Source: Comamonadaceae bacterium
Lineage (GTDB): Bacteria > Pseudomonadota > Gammaproteobacteria > Burkholderiales > Burkholderiaceae_C
Length of the DNA: 61,847 nt
Assembly (NCBI GenBank): GCA_947448735.1
Contig: CANFOS010000024.1
Coordinates: 1 to 61,847, forward strand
Reading direction: 5' to 3'
In this document: in pieces, positions 25,925 to 34,167 of the stretch
How positions within the stretch are numbered: position 1 is the first letter of the stretch
Layout of the letters: every line of letters begins with the position of its first letter
The notes under the pieces: generated by a model
Seen by the model: only the letters and a program-made list of their open reading frames with translations
The model's database searches: none
Told to the model about the DNA's origin: nothing
Program-made: the position numbers and the translations under genes

Positions 25925-26683
25925 ATGCCAACGGCAGCTTTGGAACTGGTTGGACGTCATGCCCTCGTGACGGGCGCAGGTTCGGGCATTGGTCTGGCCA
26001 CAGCTTGTGCATTGGCAAGGCAAGGCGCAAAAGTAGCTGCCGTTGTGCAAAACCAAAGTCAGGTTGAGGCATTGAAGCAGGTACTCCCGCAAGCGGTGGT
26101 GTTGGTGCAAGACCTGCTGGACGACCAAGCTTGTGCAGCCTTGCCGGCCCAGGCTGCGGCAGCACTGGGCGGCCTGGATGCGCTGGCGTGCTGCGCGGGC
26201 ATTTTCTTCAAAAGACTGTCAGACGAGATTTCATTGGATGAATGGCGTCAAACCTTGGCGCTCAATTTGGACGCCACATTTGTACTCACCCGTGCGGCCA
26301 TTGCCCACATGCGCGCAGCACGAACTGGCGATGCCAGTGTGGTGGTCATCAGCAGTCAAATTGGTTTGGTAGGCCATGCGCGAGGCGCGGCTTATGCCGC
26401 TTCCAAAGCAGGCTTGAACGGCATGGTGAGGTCGTTGGCTTTGGAGTGGGCTGCTGAAGGGGTTCGAATCAATGCGGTGGGCCCAGGCCCCATTGCAACC
26501 CCCATGGTTGCAACCACCATGGCCGATCCGGTTGCACTGGCTGCAATGCAGGCCAGCATTCCCATGGCACGATTGGGGCAACCAGAAGAAATTGGCGAAG
26601 TGGTGAGCTTTTTGCTGTCGCAAAGAGCCTCCTTCATCACCGGCCAAATCTTGTGTGCCGATGGCGGCTTTACTGCACGTTAA
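25925..26683 (+). CDS. Short-chain dehydrogenase/reductase
   Basis: 252 aa classical SDR. The Rossmann motif is VTGAGSGIGLA (TGxxxGIG), then CCAG, Ser in ISSQIG, YAASKAG holding the catalytic Tyr-Lys, and the GPGPIATPM region; C-terminal FITGQILCADGG. It starts two bases after livF, so it is co-transcribed with the importer. Oxidises or reduces an alcohol/ketone intermediate; nothing fixes the substrate. Confidence 0.9.
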   Translation: MPTAALELVGRHALVTGAGSGIGLATACALARQGAKVAAVVQNQSQVEALKQVLPQAVVLVQDLLDDQACAALPAQAAAALGGLDALACCAGIFFKRLSDEISLDEWRQTLALNLDATFVLTRAAIAHMRAARTGDASVVVISSQIGLVGHARGAAYAASKAGLNGMVRSLALEWAAEGVRINAVGPGPIATPMVATTMADPVALAAMQASIPMARLGQPEEIGEVVSFLLSQRASFITGQILCADGGFTAR

Positions 26684-26705
26684 AGAACGTTCAACGCGTC
26701 TTGCG

Positions 26706-27023
26706 ATGACCCAATTTGCATTGCCCATCACCCAATTGGCCAGCGTTATTCGTAGCAAGAATGCGGGTCCCTTGTGCTTCACCGTCGATTTATTTTTTCG
26801 CGATGCAGCCGCTTACGAACGGGCAGCCAATAGCGAGGCCCTGCAACACCATTCTGTGGCCGATTGCTATGGCCTGTTGGCATCTCAGGTGAGGCGTTTT
26901 GAGTTGCCAGATATTTGGGCGATTAAATTGTCGATGCCTCGATCTGTCTGTGCTGGCAATCCTGGCGATGGTGATTTGTATGGCGCACAGCAGCATGCGC
27001 CGCTGCTGTCATTGATGGTCTGA
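26706..27023 (+). CDS. DUF4387 family protein
   Basis: 105 aa from ATG 26706 (MTQFALPITQLASVIRSKNA). Family hallmarks are SVIRSKNAGP near the start and PGDGDLYGAQQHAPLL at the end. The family has no assigned chemistry, but it nearly always sits beside an AtuA/DUF1446 gene, as here (13-base gap). It probably forms a complex with that protein. Confidence 0.8.
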   Translation: MTQFALPITQLASVIRSKNAGPLCFTVDLFFRDAAAYERAANSEALQHHSVADCYGLLASQVRRFELPDIWAIKLSMPRSVCAGNPGDGDLYGAQQHAPLLSLMV

Positions 27024-27036
27024 TCCGATTAATGCC

Positions 27037-28473
27037 GTGATCGCCGATATAAAAGCTTCAGCAGTCTCACAACTTTTAGCCAGTCATCGGCCTGGCACTG
27101 AGCGTCTGCGTGTTTTATCGGCAGCGGGTCAGCTGGGCTTTGGCATTGTGCAAGCTTCTTTTGCGCTTGGCATTCAAAGGCGTCCGCATTTCATTGGTTG
27201 CGACATGGGCTCCATTGATCCCGGGCCCTACTACTTGGGCTCAGGCCAAATGGCGGCACCCCAAGCCATGGTCAGGCGCGACCTAGAATTGGTTTTATTG
27301 GCAGCGCGCCAACTCAATGTGCCCTTGATCATTGGCAGTGCCGGCACTGCCGGTGCCAAGCCCCACCTAGAAGCCACGCTGGACTTGCTGCGCGATATTG
27401 CAAACAAGCATGCACTGTCGTTTCGAGTGGCCACCGTGGCCAGTGATGTGCCGCGTCACTTCCTGGTGAGCGCCGCGCAAGAGGGCCGCCTTCAGGCATT
27501 AGACCATTCGGGTGCAGCACTGACATTGCCTGTGCCCGACGAAGGCCAACTCTTATCTGCCAGCCATGTGGTGGCGCAATGCGGCACAGATACTTTCATT
27601 CGCGCGTTGGAAAAAATGCCCGATGTGCTCATTGCGGGTAGGTCGTGTGATACCGCGATTTTTGCAGCACTGCCGCAGATGCTCGGCTATGACGCGGGCC
27701 TTGCACTGCACATGGCCAAGATCATTGAGTGCACTTCGCTGTGCTGTGAGCCAGGTGGCCGCGATGCCATACTGGCCGAACTGGGGCCAAGAGATTTCAT
27801 CTTGGAAAGCATGAACCCAAAGGCTCACGCCACACCGTCGTCGGTGGCGGCGCATGCACTTTATGAGCAGGCCGATCCATGGCTGGTGGAAGAACCCGAA
27901 GGCACGCTAGACCTGCACCTGGCAAGGTATGTGGCTTTGGACGAACACCGAACCCAAGTATCGGGCGCGCAATTTGTCGCAAGAGCCTGCCCCACTTTGA
28001 AAGTGGAGGGCGCAGCCTATGAGGGCGCGCGTGCCGTGTTATTGGCGGGTGTGGCCGACCCCACCATGATCAGCCTCATGCCCCGCGCTTTGGACGAGGT
28101 GTGTGAACGTGTGCGCAGTTTGGTGCCTGGCGCATGGACGATGGTGCCTCACTTGTATGGCCAAGGCGCAGTGCGGCCCTTGCCTGCGCATCAAAAAAGT
28201 CAGTATGAAATGGGTTTGGTGATTGAATTTTTGGCGCCCGATGCGTCCACGGCTAAAACAGTGGCCGCTGTTTTCAAGCAGAACTTGTTGCATTTTGGTT
28301 TCCATGGGCGCCTTACCACTGGTGGCAATTTGGCCTTTGCATTTACACCCAGTGAAATCGACGCCAACGACTGCTACCGATTTGTGCTGTATCACTTGCT
28401 GCTGGGTGTGAAGCCAGAGGATGTCTTTCGCATTGACGTGCAAACCTGGAATTTTGAAGAGGTGATGGCATGA
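27037..28473 (+). CDS. AtuA-like (DUF1446) protein
   Basis: 478 aa from GTG 27037. Conserved blocks RVLSAAGQLGFGIVQ…, IGCDMGSIDPGPYYLGSG, IIGSAGTAGAKPH, VLIAGRSCDTAIFAALPQ and ECTSLCCEPGG match the family named for AtuA of Pseudomonas acyclic-terpene utilisation. AtuA's reaction is unknown; family members recur in acid and acyl-CoA degradation loci. Paired with the DUF4387 gene before it and overlapping the regulator after it (ATGA). Confidence 0.82.
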   Translation: MIADIKASAVSQLLASHRPGTERLRVLSAAGQLGFGIVQASFALGIQRRPHFIGCDMGSIDPGPYYLGSGQMAAPQAMVRRDLELVLLAARQLNVPLIIGSAGTAGAKPHLEATLDLLRDIANKHALSFRVATVASDVPRHFLVSAAQEGRLQALDHSGAALTLPVPDEGQLLSASHVVAQCGTDTFIRALEKMPDVLIAGRSCDTAIFAALPQMLGYDAGLALHMAKIIECTSLCCEPGGRDAILAELGPRDFILESMNPKAHATPSSVAAHALYEQADPWLVEEPEGTLDLHLARYVALDEHRTQVSGAQFVARACPTLKVEGAAYEGARAVLLAGVADPTMISLMPRALDEVCERVRSLVPGAWTMVPHLYGQGAVRPLPAHQKSQYEMGLVIEFLAPDASTAKTVAAVFKQNLLHFGFHGRLTTGGNLAFAFTPSEIDANDCYRFVLYHLLLGVKPEDVFRIDVQTWNFEEVMA

Positions 28474-29261
28474 CGCCCCGTTTGCCTTTGACCAAATACC
28501 ACCAAATTTATTTGGTGCTACGCGAGCAGTTGATAGAGGGTCGTTTTGTCAAAGCCATGCCAGCTGAAATTGAGCTGGCCAAGCAGTTCAACGTCGGGCG
28601 CGTGACCGTGCGTCACGCCATGGAAAAACTGGTGGCTGAAGGCTTGATTGTGCGTGTGGCTGGGCGTGGTACTTTTCCAAAGCCAGCAGCCAATTCATTG
28701 CCCGTGTTGGGCACCTCAGCTCAGACCCAACCTACAAGCTTGGCCGGTTTGATGGAAAACATTGTGAGTGCCAGCTTAACCACCACAGCCAAGGTACTCG
28801 ATTGGCGCACTATTGAAGCGCCTGACGATGTGGCCCATGCACTCCAAATTCCCGTGCGATCCCCCGTTAAAAAAGCCATTCGATTGCGCAGTTCCAAAGA
28901 AGGCCCGCTGTCATACATCACCACCTACATGCCTTTGGATTTGGCTGCCGGCATTGTGCGCCGCGATCTGGCAGTCAAGCCCATGCTGCAGCTCATGAGC
29001 GAGGCAGGCGTGGTGTTAGGGCGCGCGCAGCAAACCATCTCTGCGCGTCAAGCCGATGCCCGCGTGGCTGAGGCTTTGGATCTTCAAATTGGCAGCGCGC
29101 TTTTGGCGGTACGTCGCCGTGTGTTTGATGAGGACGACAAACCCGTGCAGTGGTTAGAAGGTCTGTATCGCCCGGACCGATATGAATATCAGTTGGAAGT
29201 ATCCAAAATCGGCAATGTGGATGCCCGCGTGTCGATGAAAGACAAAGAGACAAAGTCGTGA
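28470..29261 (+). CDS. GntR-family regulator, HutC subfamily
   Basis: 263 aa. The N-terminal winged helix reads KYHQIYLVLREQLIEGRF, then PAEIELAKQFNVGRVTVRHA and GLIVRVAGRGTF. The C-terminal UTRA ligand domain has LSYITTYMPLDLA and ALLAVRRRVFDEDDKPVQW. HutC-type proteins are usually repressors released by a pathway metabolite. As the only regulator inside the island it is the best candidate for the palindromes at 12473 and 21181. Confidence 0.9.
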   Translation: MTPRLPLTKYHQIYLVLREQLIEGRFVKAMPAEIELAKQFNVGRVTVRHAMEKLVAEGLIVRVAGRGTFPKPAANSLPVLGTSAQTQPTSLAGLMENIVSASLTTTAKVLDWRTIEAPDDVAHALQIPVRSPVKKAIRLRSSKEGPLSYITTYMPLDLAAGIVRRDLAVKPMLQLMSEAGVVLGRAQQTISARQADARVAEALDLQIGSALLAVRRRVFDEDDKPVQWLEGLYRPDRYEYQLEVSKIGNVDARVSMKDKETKS

Positions 29262-29295
29262 AATCAAAACAATTTAATTTCTTGGAAATGTCATC

Positions 29296-30573
29296 ATGAG
29301 TACGCTAGTTGCGGCACCCCAAACCCTTGCACAAAAGCTCATTGCCAAAGCTGCAGGAAAATCGAATGTCGCCGTGGGTGACATTGTCAATTGCCAAGTC
29401 GATTTAGCCATGTTCCACGACTCCTCTGGCCCAAGGCGTCTGAAGCCCATGCTGGAAGAGCTGGGGGCTCAAATTTGGGATAAGACCAAGGTGGTCTTGG
29501 TCATGGACCATTACGTGCCAGAGCAAGACGATGACTCGCGCCGTATTGTTCGCATTGCCCGCGATTGGGCGGCCGAACAACAGTTGCCACATGTCTACGA
29601 CAGCATGGGCATTTGCCACGTGGTACTGCCCCAAAAAGGACATCTGAAGCCCGGTATGTTTTGTGTCGGCGGCGACTCGCATTCGCCTACCGGCGGTGCA
29701 CTGGGCACTTACATGTTCGGCGTGGGCAGCACCGAAATGTTGGGCGTAGTGGTGACCGGCCAATTGTGGGTGCGTGTGCCGCAAACTTATCTGATGAAGT
29801 GGCACAAACGATTGCAATCCGGCGTGACCGCCAAAGACATGATGCTGCACATGATCGGTAAATTTGGCATGAATGGTGGCAACTACCAAGCCGTTGAGTT
29901 TGCTGGCGAAGCGGTGCAAGCGCTTTCCATGCAAGAGCGCATGACCATGTCCAACATGAGCGCCGAGATGGGCTCGCAAGTGGGGCTGATTGCCCCCGAC
30001 CAGGTCACCCGCGATTGGCTGGCCAACACCGGCGCCAAAGACGTGCAGATTGAAGGCTGGCATACCGATGAAGGCGCAGCGGCCATCGTGCACGAGTTTG
30101 ATGCATCGGCACTGGTGCCGCAAGTGGCCGCGCCTCACAGCCCCGCCAACACCAAAGCGGTGGGTGAGTTTTCAAATACATCCATTCAGGTAGCCTACAT
30201 TGGTGCTTGCACGGGCGCCAAGTTGGATGATTTGCGCGCAGCGGCCCAGGTATTAAAAGGTCAGCACTTGCCTGCTGGCGTTCGCTTGATGGTGGCGCCC
30301 GCCAGTTTGCTGGATCAGGCGCAAGCTGAAACCGAAGGCGTGATGCGCTCTTTACGTGATGCCGGCGCCGAGATCTTGCCCACGTCCTGCGGCGCCTGTT
30401 CGGGCTATGGCGGTAGCATTCCAGATGGCGCCAATGTCATTGCGTCTACCGCGCGCAACTTCAAAGGCCGCATGGGCTCTGCCACTGCGCAGGTGTATTT
30501 GGCTTCACCCTACACGGTGGCCGCTTCAGCGCTGCGCGGCAGTATTTCTGATCCGAGGGAGGTGTTGCCATGA
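29296..30573 (+). CDS. Aconitase-superfamily hydro-lyase, large subunit (LeuC/DmdA-like)
   Basis: 425 aa. 4Fe-4S ligands are visible as IGACTGAK and, about 60 residues on, SCGACSGYGG. The N-terminal VMDHYVPEQDD and the GGDSHSPTGGALGTYMFGVGSTEM signature are intact. Length and the split two-subunit form fit isopropylmalate isomerase, homoaconitase and 2,3-dimethylmaleate hydratase alike. Far from leucine genes and coupled to an isocitrate-lyase-type gene, so I infer a catabolic hydratase of an alkylated unsaturated diacid. Confidence 0.88.
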   Translation: MSTLVAAPQTLAQKLIAKAAGKSNVAVGDIVNCQVDLAMFHDSSGPRRLKPMLEELGAQIWDKTKVVLVMDHYVPEQDDDSRRIVRIARDWAAEQQLPHVYDSMGICHVVLPQKGHLKPGMFCVGGDSHSPTGGALGTYMFGVGSTEMLGVVVTGQLWVRVPQTYLMKWHKRLQSGVTAKDMMLHMIGKFGMNGGNYQAVEFAGEAVQALSMQERMTMSNMSAEMGSQVGLIAPDQVTRDWLANTGAKDVQIEGWHTDEGAAAIVHEFDASALVPQVAAPHSPANTKAVGEFSNTSIQVAYIGACTGAKLDDLRAAAQVLKGQHLPAGVRLMVAPASLLDQAQAETEGVMRSLRDAGAEILPTSCGACSGYGGSIPDGANVIASTARNFKGRMGSATAQVYLASPYTVAASALRGSISDPREVLP

Positions 30574-31064
30574 GCGCACTTCACAAAGTTTGGAAAATCG
30601 GTGCCGATATCGACACCGATCAACTCGCCCCCGGGGCGTACATGAAATTGGGCATTTTGGACATTGCCAAGCATTGCCTGGAAGGTGTTCGGCCTGAGTT
30701 TGCAGCGCAAGTACAAGCTGGCGATGTCTTGGTGGCAGGCCCCAATTTTGGTATCGGTTCATCCAGAGAGCAGGCCGCAGATGCCTTGGTCAAGCTGGGT
30801 GTGAAAGCTGTGATAGCGCCGTCTTATGGCGGCTTGTATTTTCGCAATGCGTTCAATTTAGGCCTCTTGTTGCTCACTTGCAAAGACGCAGCACTCATTG
30901 AAGAAGGCGAGCAGGTGGCTCTGGATATTTCGCAATCGGCCGTGGTACGCGCCAATGGCCAAAGGCTTGCCTGTGATCCGATTCCTGATTTTCTGTTGGC
31001 CATGGTGCAAGCAGGCGGCCTCTTGCCGCAACTCAAATTACGTTTGCAGCAGGAAAGGGCATAA
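30570..31064 (+). CDS. Aconitase-superfamily hydro-lyase, small subunit (LeuD/DmdB-like)
   Basis: 164 aa swivel domain. IGADIDTDQLAPGAYM near the start, GPNFGIGSSREQA (the substrate-binding loop) and VIAPSYGGLYFRNAFNLGLLLL are diagnostic. Overlaps the large subunit by four bases. The short length (about 165 aa) is that of the archaeal/IPMI-small and DmdB-like group rather than the ~200 aa bacterial LeuD. Same role as the large subunit. Confidence 0.88.
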   Translation: MSALHKVWKIGADIDTDQLAPGAYMKLGILDIAKHCLEGVRPEFAAQVQAGDVLVAGPNFGIGSSREQAADALVKLGVKAVIAPSYGGLYFRNAFNLGLLLLTCKDAALIEEGEQVALDISQSAVVRANGQRLACDPIPDFLLAMVQAGGLLPQLKLRLQQERA

Positions 31065-31066
31065 CC

Positions 31067-32467
31067 ATGAAGACCTCTACAGTTCCCCAAATTGTTCGGG
31101 CACAAGACATGCCAGCTGGCACACCTGAAGTACCCGTGTGCATTGTGGGTGGCGGCGCATGCGGCCTGACCGCCGCCATTGCCTTGCGGTCCAGCGGGTG
31201 CGATGTGTTGGTATTGGAGCGAGATGCCTCGGGTACAGGCTCCACCGCTTTGTCATCTGGTTTTATTCCGGCTGCACAAACGCGTTTGCAGAAGGCATTG
31301 GGCATTGAAGATTCGCAGCAAAGCCTGATAGACGATGTGATGAACAAAGCCCATGGGCAGGCGCCTTTGCATTTGGTCAGAGCCTATGTGGCAGCCGTTA
31401 CACCGGCCATCGATGCCCTTGAAAAAATGGGCCTGCCATTTGAAATAGTCGATGGGTTTTTATACCCTGGCCACAGCGTGAGACGCATGCATACCATGCC
31501 CGAAAAAACGGGGGCCACCTTCATGACCCGCCTGGCCCAAGTGGCCCAAGATTTAGGCGCCGATGTCTTGGGTGAGGCCAGGGTCTGTGAGCTGTGGGTC
31601 AACTCGAAAGACAAGGTTTTGGGCGTAGGTTATGTCAGGCCCGATGGCACCATAGAACATGTCGCTAGCCAGTTTGTATTGATGGCTTGCAATGGTTTTG
31701 GTGGCAACACCGAAATGGTTAAAGAGCTATTGCCGGAAATGGCCAACGCTGTGTTTGCGGGTCATCAAGGCAACGACGGCACTGCCATTCAGTGGGGCCG
31801 GCAATTGGGCTTGCAGATGGGCGATTTGGATGCTTACCAAGGTCACGGATCGTGGGTCACGCCGCAGGGTGCGCTCATGACTTGGGCTTTCATCATGGAA
31901 GGTGGGATTCAGGTCAATGCCTTGGGCAAACGCTTCAACGATGAAACTGGCGGCTACTCTGAAGCGGCCATGCATGTGCTGAACCAACCCGGCAGCATTG
32001 CTTGGAATGTGTTCGATGCACCCCTCCTTACATTGCTCAGAACCTTTCCAGACTTTAGGGACGCTGAGGCCGCAGGGGCTCTGCGCACCGCCGAAGATGT
32101 CCCTGCTTTGGCAGCGCTGATTGGTTGCGATGCCGACACGCTGCAGGCCACGCTCCATGACGTACAAGAGGGCCACACAGATGCCATGGGCAGAACATTT
32201 TCGCGTGCTTTGCTGGCACCGTACCACGCTATGAAGGTCACCGGTGCGCTGTTTCACACGCAGGGGGGGTTGGAGGTTGATGCTGTCTGCCACGTCTTGA
32301 AAGCAGACGGTCAACCTATGCACAATTTGTATGCGGCCGGCGGGGCCGCTCGCGGTGTATCGGGGCGCGGTGCCGATGGTTATTTGGCAGGTAACGGTTT
32401 GCTCAGCGCCGTGGGTGGGGGCTGGTTGGTAGCCCAAGACATTGCGCAGCAGCTGAAAGTAGCCTGA
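31067..32467 (+). CDS. FAD-dependent oxidoreductase, fumarate-reductase/KstD-like
   Basis: 466 aa. The FAD-binding N-terminus is VCIVGGGACGLTAAIAL with acidic end LVLERDASG and GSTALSSGF. The substrate-domain motif is GHGSWVTPQGAL with IQVNALGKRFNDETGGY; the C-terminal FAD contact is YAAGGAARGVSGRGADGYLAGNGL. Enzymes of this type add or remove hydrogens at a C=C bond next to a carboxylate or ketone. Starts two bases after the small hydro-lyase gene, so it probably makes or saturates the hydratase's substrate. Confidence 0.87.
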   Translation: MKTSTVPQIVRAQDMPAGTPEVPVCIVGGGACGLTAAIALRSSGCDVLVLERDASGTGSTALSSGFIPAAQTRLQKALGIEDSQQSLIDDVMNKAHGQAPLHLVRAYVAAVTPAIDALEKMGLPFEIVDGFLYPGHSVRRMHTMPEKTGATFMTRLAQVAQDLGADVLGEARVCELWVNSKDKVLGVGYVRPDGTIEHVASQFVLMACNGFGGNTEMVKELLPEMANAVFAGHQGNDGTAIQWGRQLGLQMGDLDAYQGHGSWVTPQGALMTWAFIMEGGIQVNALGKRFNDETGGYSEAAMHVLNQPGSIAWNVFDAPLLTLLRTFPDFRDAEAAGALRTAEDVPALAALIGCDADTLQATLHDVQEGHTDAMGRTFSRALLAPYHAMKVTGALFHTQGGLEVDAVCHVLKADGQPMHNLYAAGGAARGVSGRGADGYLAGNGLLSAVGGGWLVAQDIAQQLKVA

Positions 32468-32536
32468 ACCCATTGACACCCAGTTGCCTGATTGACAGGC
32501 CCCACCGATTATTGATATTTCCAGGAAAGCACATTC

Positions 32537-33406
32537 ATGTCACTCGCTCTTCGATTGCAACAGCCCAAGGCTTTATTGGCCCCAGGTATCTACGACGCTC
32601 TGACGGCACTCATTGCCGAGCAAGCGGGTTTTGAAGCGCTCTATTTATCAGGCGCGTCCATTGCCTATACCCGCCTGGGCCGCTCTGACATTGGCCTGAC
32701 CACAGCCAGCGAGGTGGCCAACACGCTGGCCAACATCACCGACCGCGTCAGCGTGCCGGTCATTGTGGATGCCGATACGGGCTTTGGAAATGCCCTGAAC
32801 ATGCAGCGTACTGTGCGCGACTTTGAACGTGCGGGTGCTGCCATGATCCAAATTGAAGACCAAACCTTCCCCAAGCGCTGCGGCCATTTGGATGGCAAAG
32901 GGGTGGTGCCTGCACAAGAGATGCAAGGCAAAATCAAAGCAGCACTTGATGCAAGGCGCAGCACCAACACCTTGATCCTGGCCCGCACAGACGCGCTGGC
33001 GGTTGAAGGTTTGGAAGCCGCTTTGGAGCGTGCCGAAAAATATCTGGAATGTGGCGTCGACGCCTTGTTCATTGAAGCCTTGCGCTCACCGGAGCAAATG
33101 AAAGTGGCTTGCGCTCAATTTGCGCACCGCATTCCCTTGCTGGCCAACATGGTGGAAGGCGGCAAAACGCCGATCTTGAGCGCTGCAGAATTGGGGGATG
33201 TGGGCTTTCGAATTGTGATTTTTCCGGGTGGCACCGCGCGTGCTGTGTCGCACACGCTTCAGGCTTATTACGCCAGCCTCCACACCCACCAAACCACGGC
33301 ACCATGGCGCGACAACATGTTGGACTTCGATCAGCTCAATGAAGTGATTGAAACCCCGGCCTTGTTAGCGCTTGGCAAAAAATACGACGGAAGTTCAGGC
33401 CACTAA
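32537..33406 (+). CDS. Isocitrate-lyase/PEP-mutase superfamily lyase
   Basis: 289 aa TIM barrel. APGIYDALTALIAEQAGFEALYLSG, the metal site VDADTGFGN, the lid motif KRCGHLDGK and ARTDALAVEGL are seen in order. Cys in the KRCGH lid marks the C-C lyases (isocitrate, 2-methylisocitrate, 2,3-dimethylmalate) and argues against phosphomutase or plain oxaloacetate decarboxylase, a common label for such genes. ATG with AGGAAA upstream. Likely the final cleavage giving pyruvate or a similar acid. Last gene with the island's codon style. Confidence 0.85.
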   Translation: MSLALRLQQPKALLAPGIYDALTALIAEQAGFEALYLSGASIAYTRLGRSDIGLTTASEVANTLANITDRVSVPVIVDADTGFGNALNMQRTVRDFERAGAAMIQIEDQTFPKRCGHLDGKGVVPAQEMQGKIKAALDARRSTNTLILARTDALAVEGLEAALERAEKYLECGVDALFIEALRSPEQMKVACAQFAHRIPLLANMVEGGKTPILSAAELGDVGFRIVIFPGGTARAVSHTLQAYYASLHTHQTTAPWRDNMLDFDQLNEVIETPALLALGKKYDGSSGH

Positions 33407-34165
33407 TTGACTGAGGCGCCACACCGCTCTGAGTACGGTCCCGTGCTGGGCGTGACGGTGCCGCAAGCCAACACCACGGTTGAGCCTGAAATGCAGGCAC
33501 TGCTGGGTGCCCACCATACGCTGCTGACGGCGCGCATGGTTTGCCAATCCGCTGATTCCCGTGAGCGTCTGCTGCGCTACCTTGACACGCTCGGTGCGAC
33601 TGCCGCACAGTTTGATGTTGCCCCGTTACAGGCGCTGGGCTTTGCCTGTACCGGCTCCAGCTACTTGGTGGGCGCAGCTGACGAGGCCGAGCGCCTGGCC
33701 GCGTTGACCACAGCACGCGGCTATCCGGTGCTGTCGGCAGCGCAGTCCATCTTGCAAGCCTTGCACGCCCTGGGCGCACGCCGCATCGCTCTGCTGTCGC
33801 CCTACCCAAGCTGGTTGTCTGAAGCAGGTTTGGCTTACTGGAAAGCAGCAGGGCTGACCGTGACAGCCAAAGCGAATTTGCCCAGCGAGTTGCTGGACAC
33901 ACGCAACATTTACAAGCTGACGACTCCTGCTGTGCAAAGCCTGCTTGCCGCGCTGGACACCACCGGCTGCGATGCAGTGCTGATGAGCGGCACCGGTATG
34001 CCCAGCTTGCGCACAATGGCTGAGCACCGTTTGCGCATGCCCGTGGTGTCGTCCAATCTGTGTCTGGCCTGGGCCATGCAATGTGCCGTGCATCCCGACC
34101 GTTCTGCCTCGGCTTTGCTGAGCGAGATGTTGGCACCGACTGCCGATTGGCGACGCAGCCTATGA
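33407..34165 (+). CDS. Maleate isomerase/Asp-Glu racemase-like protein
   Basis: 252 aa. GVTVPQANTTVEPEMQ is the family's N-terminal strand, with the first Cys in GFACTGSSYLVG. The second-domain turn reads LMSGTGMPSLRTM, where maleate isomerases normally have Cys (SCT-type), so the second Cys is Gly. The TTG start follows the lyase stop directly (TAATTG), and its ribosome-binding site is weak. Codon use turns CTG-rich here, unlike the genes before it, so the adjacency may come from island insertion. Could isomerise, decarboxylate or bind a dicarboxylate. Confidence 0.72.
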   Translation: MTEAPHRSEYGPVLGVTVPQANTTVEPEMQALLGAHHTLLTARMVCQSADSRERLLRYLDTLGATAAQFDVAPLQALGFACTGSSYLVGAADEAERLAALTTARGYPVLSAAQSILQALHALGARRIALLSPYPSWLSEAGLAYWKAAGLTVTAKANLPSELLDTRNIYKLTTPAVQSLLAALDTTGCDAVLMSGTGMPSLRTMAEHRLRMPVVSSNLCLAWAMQCAVHPDRSASALLSEMLAPTADWRRSL

Positions 34166-34167
34166 CA

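Noticed and set aside
29296..31064. Leucine biosynthesis leuCD
   Set aside because: No leuA, leuB or asd nearby; the genes sit in a catabolic operon with an isocitrate-lyase-type gene, so a different diacid hydro-lyase is more likely.
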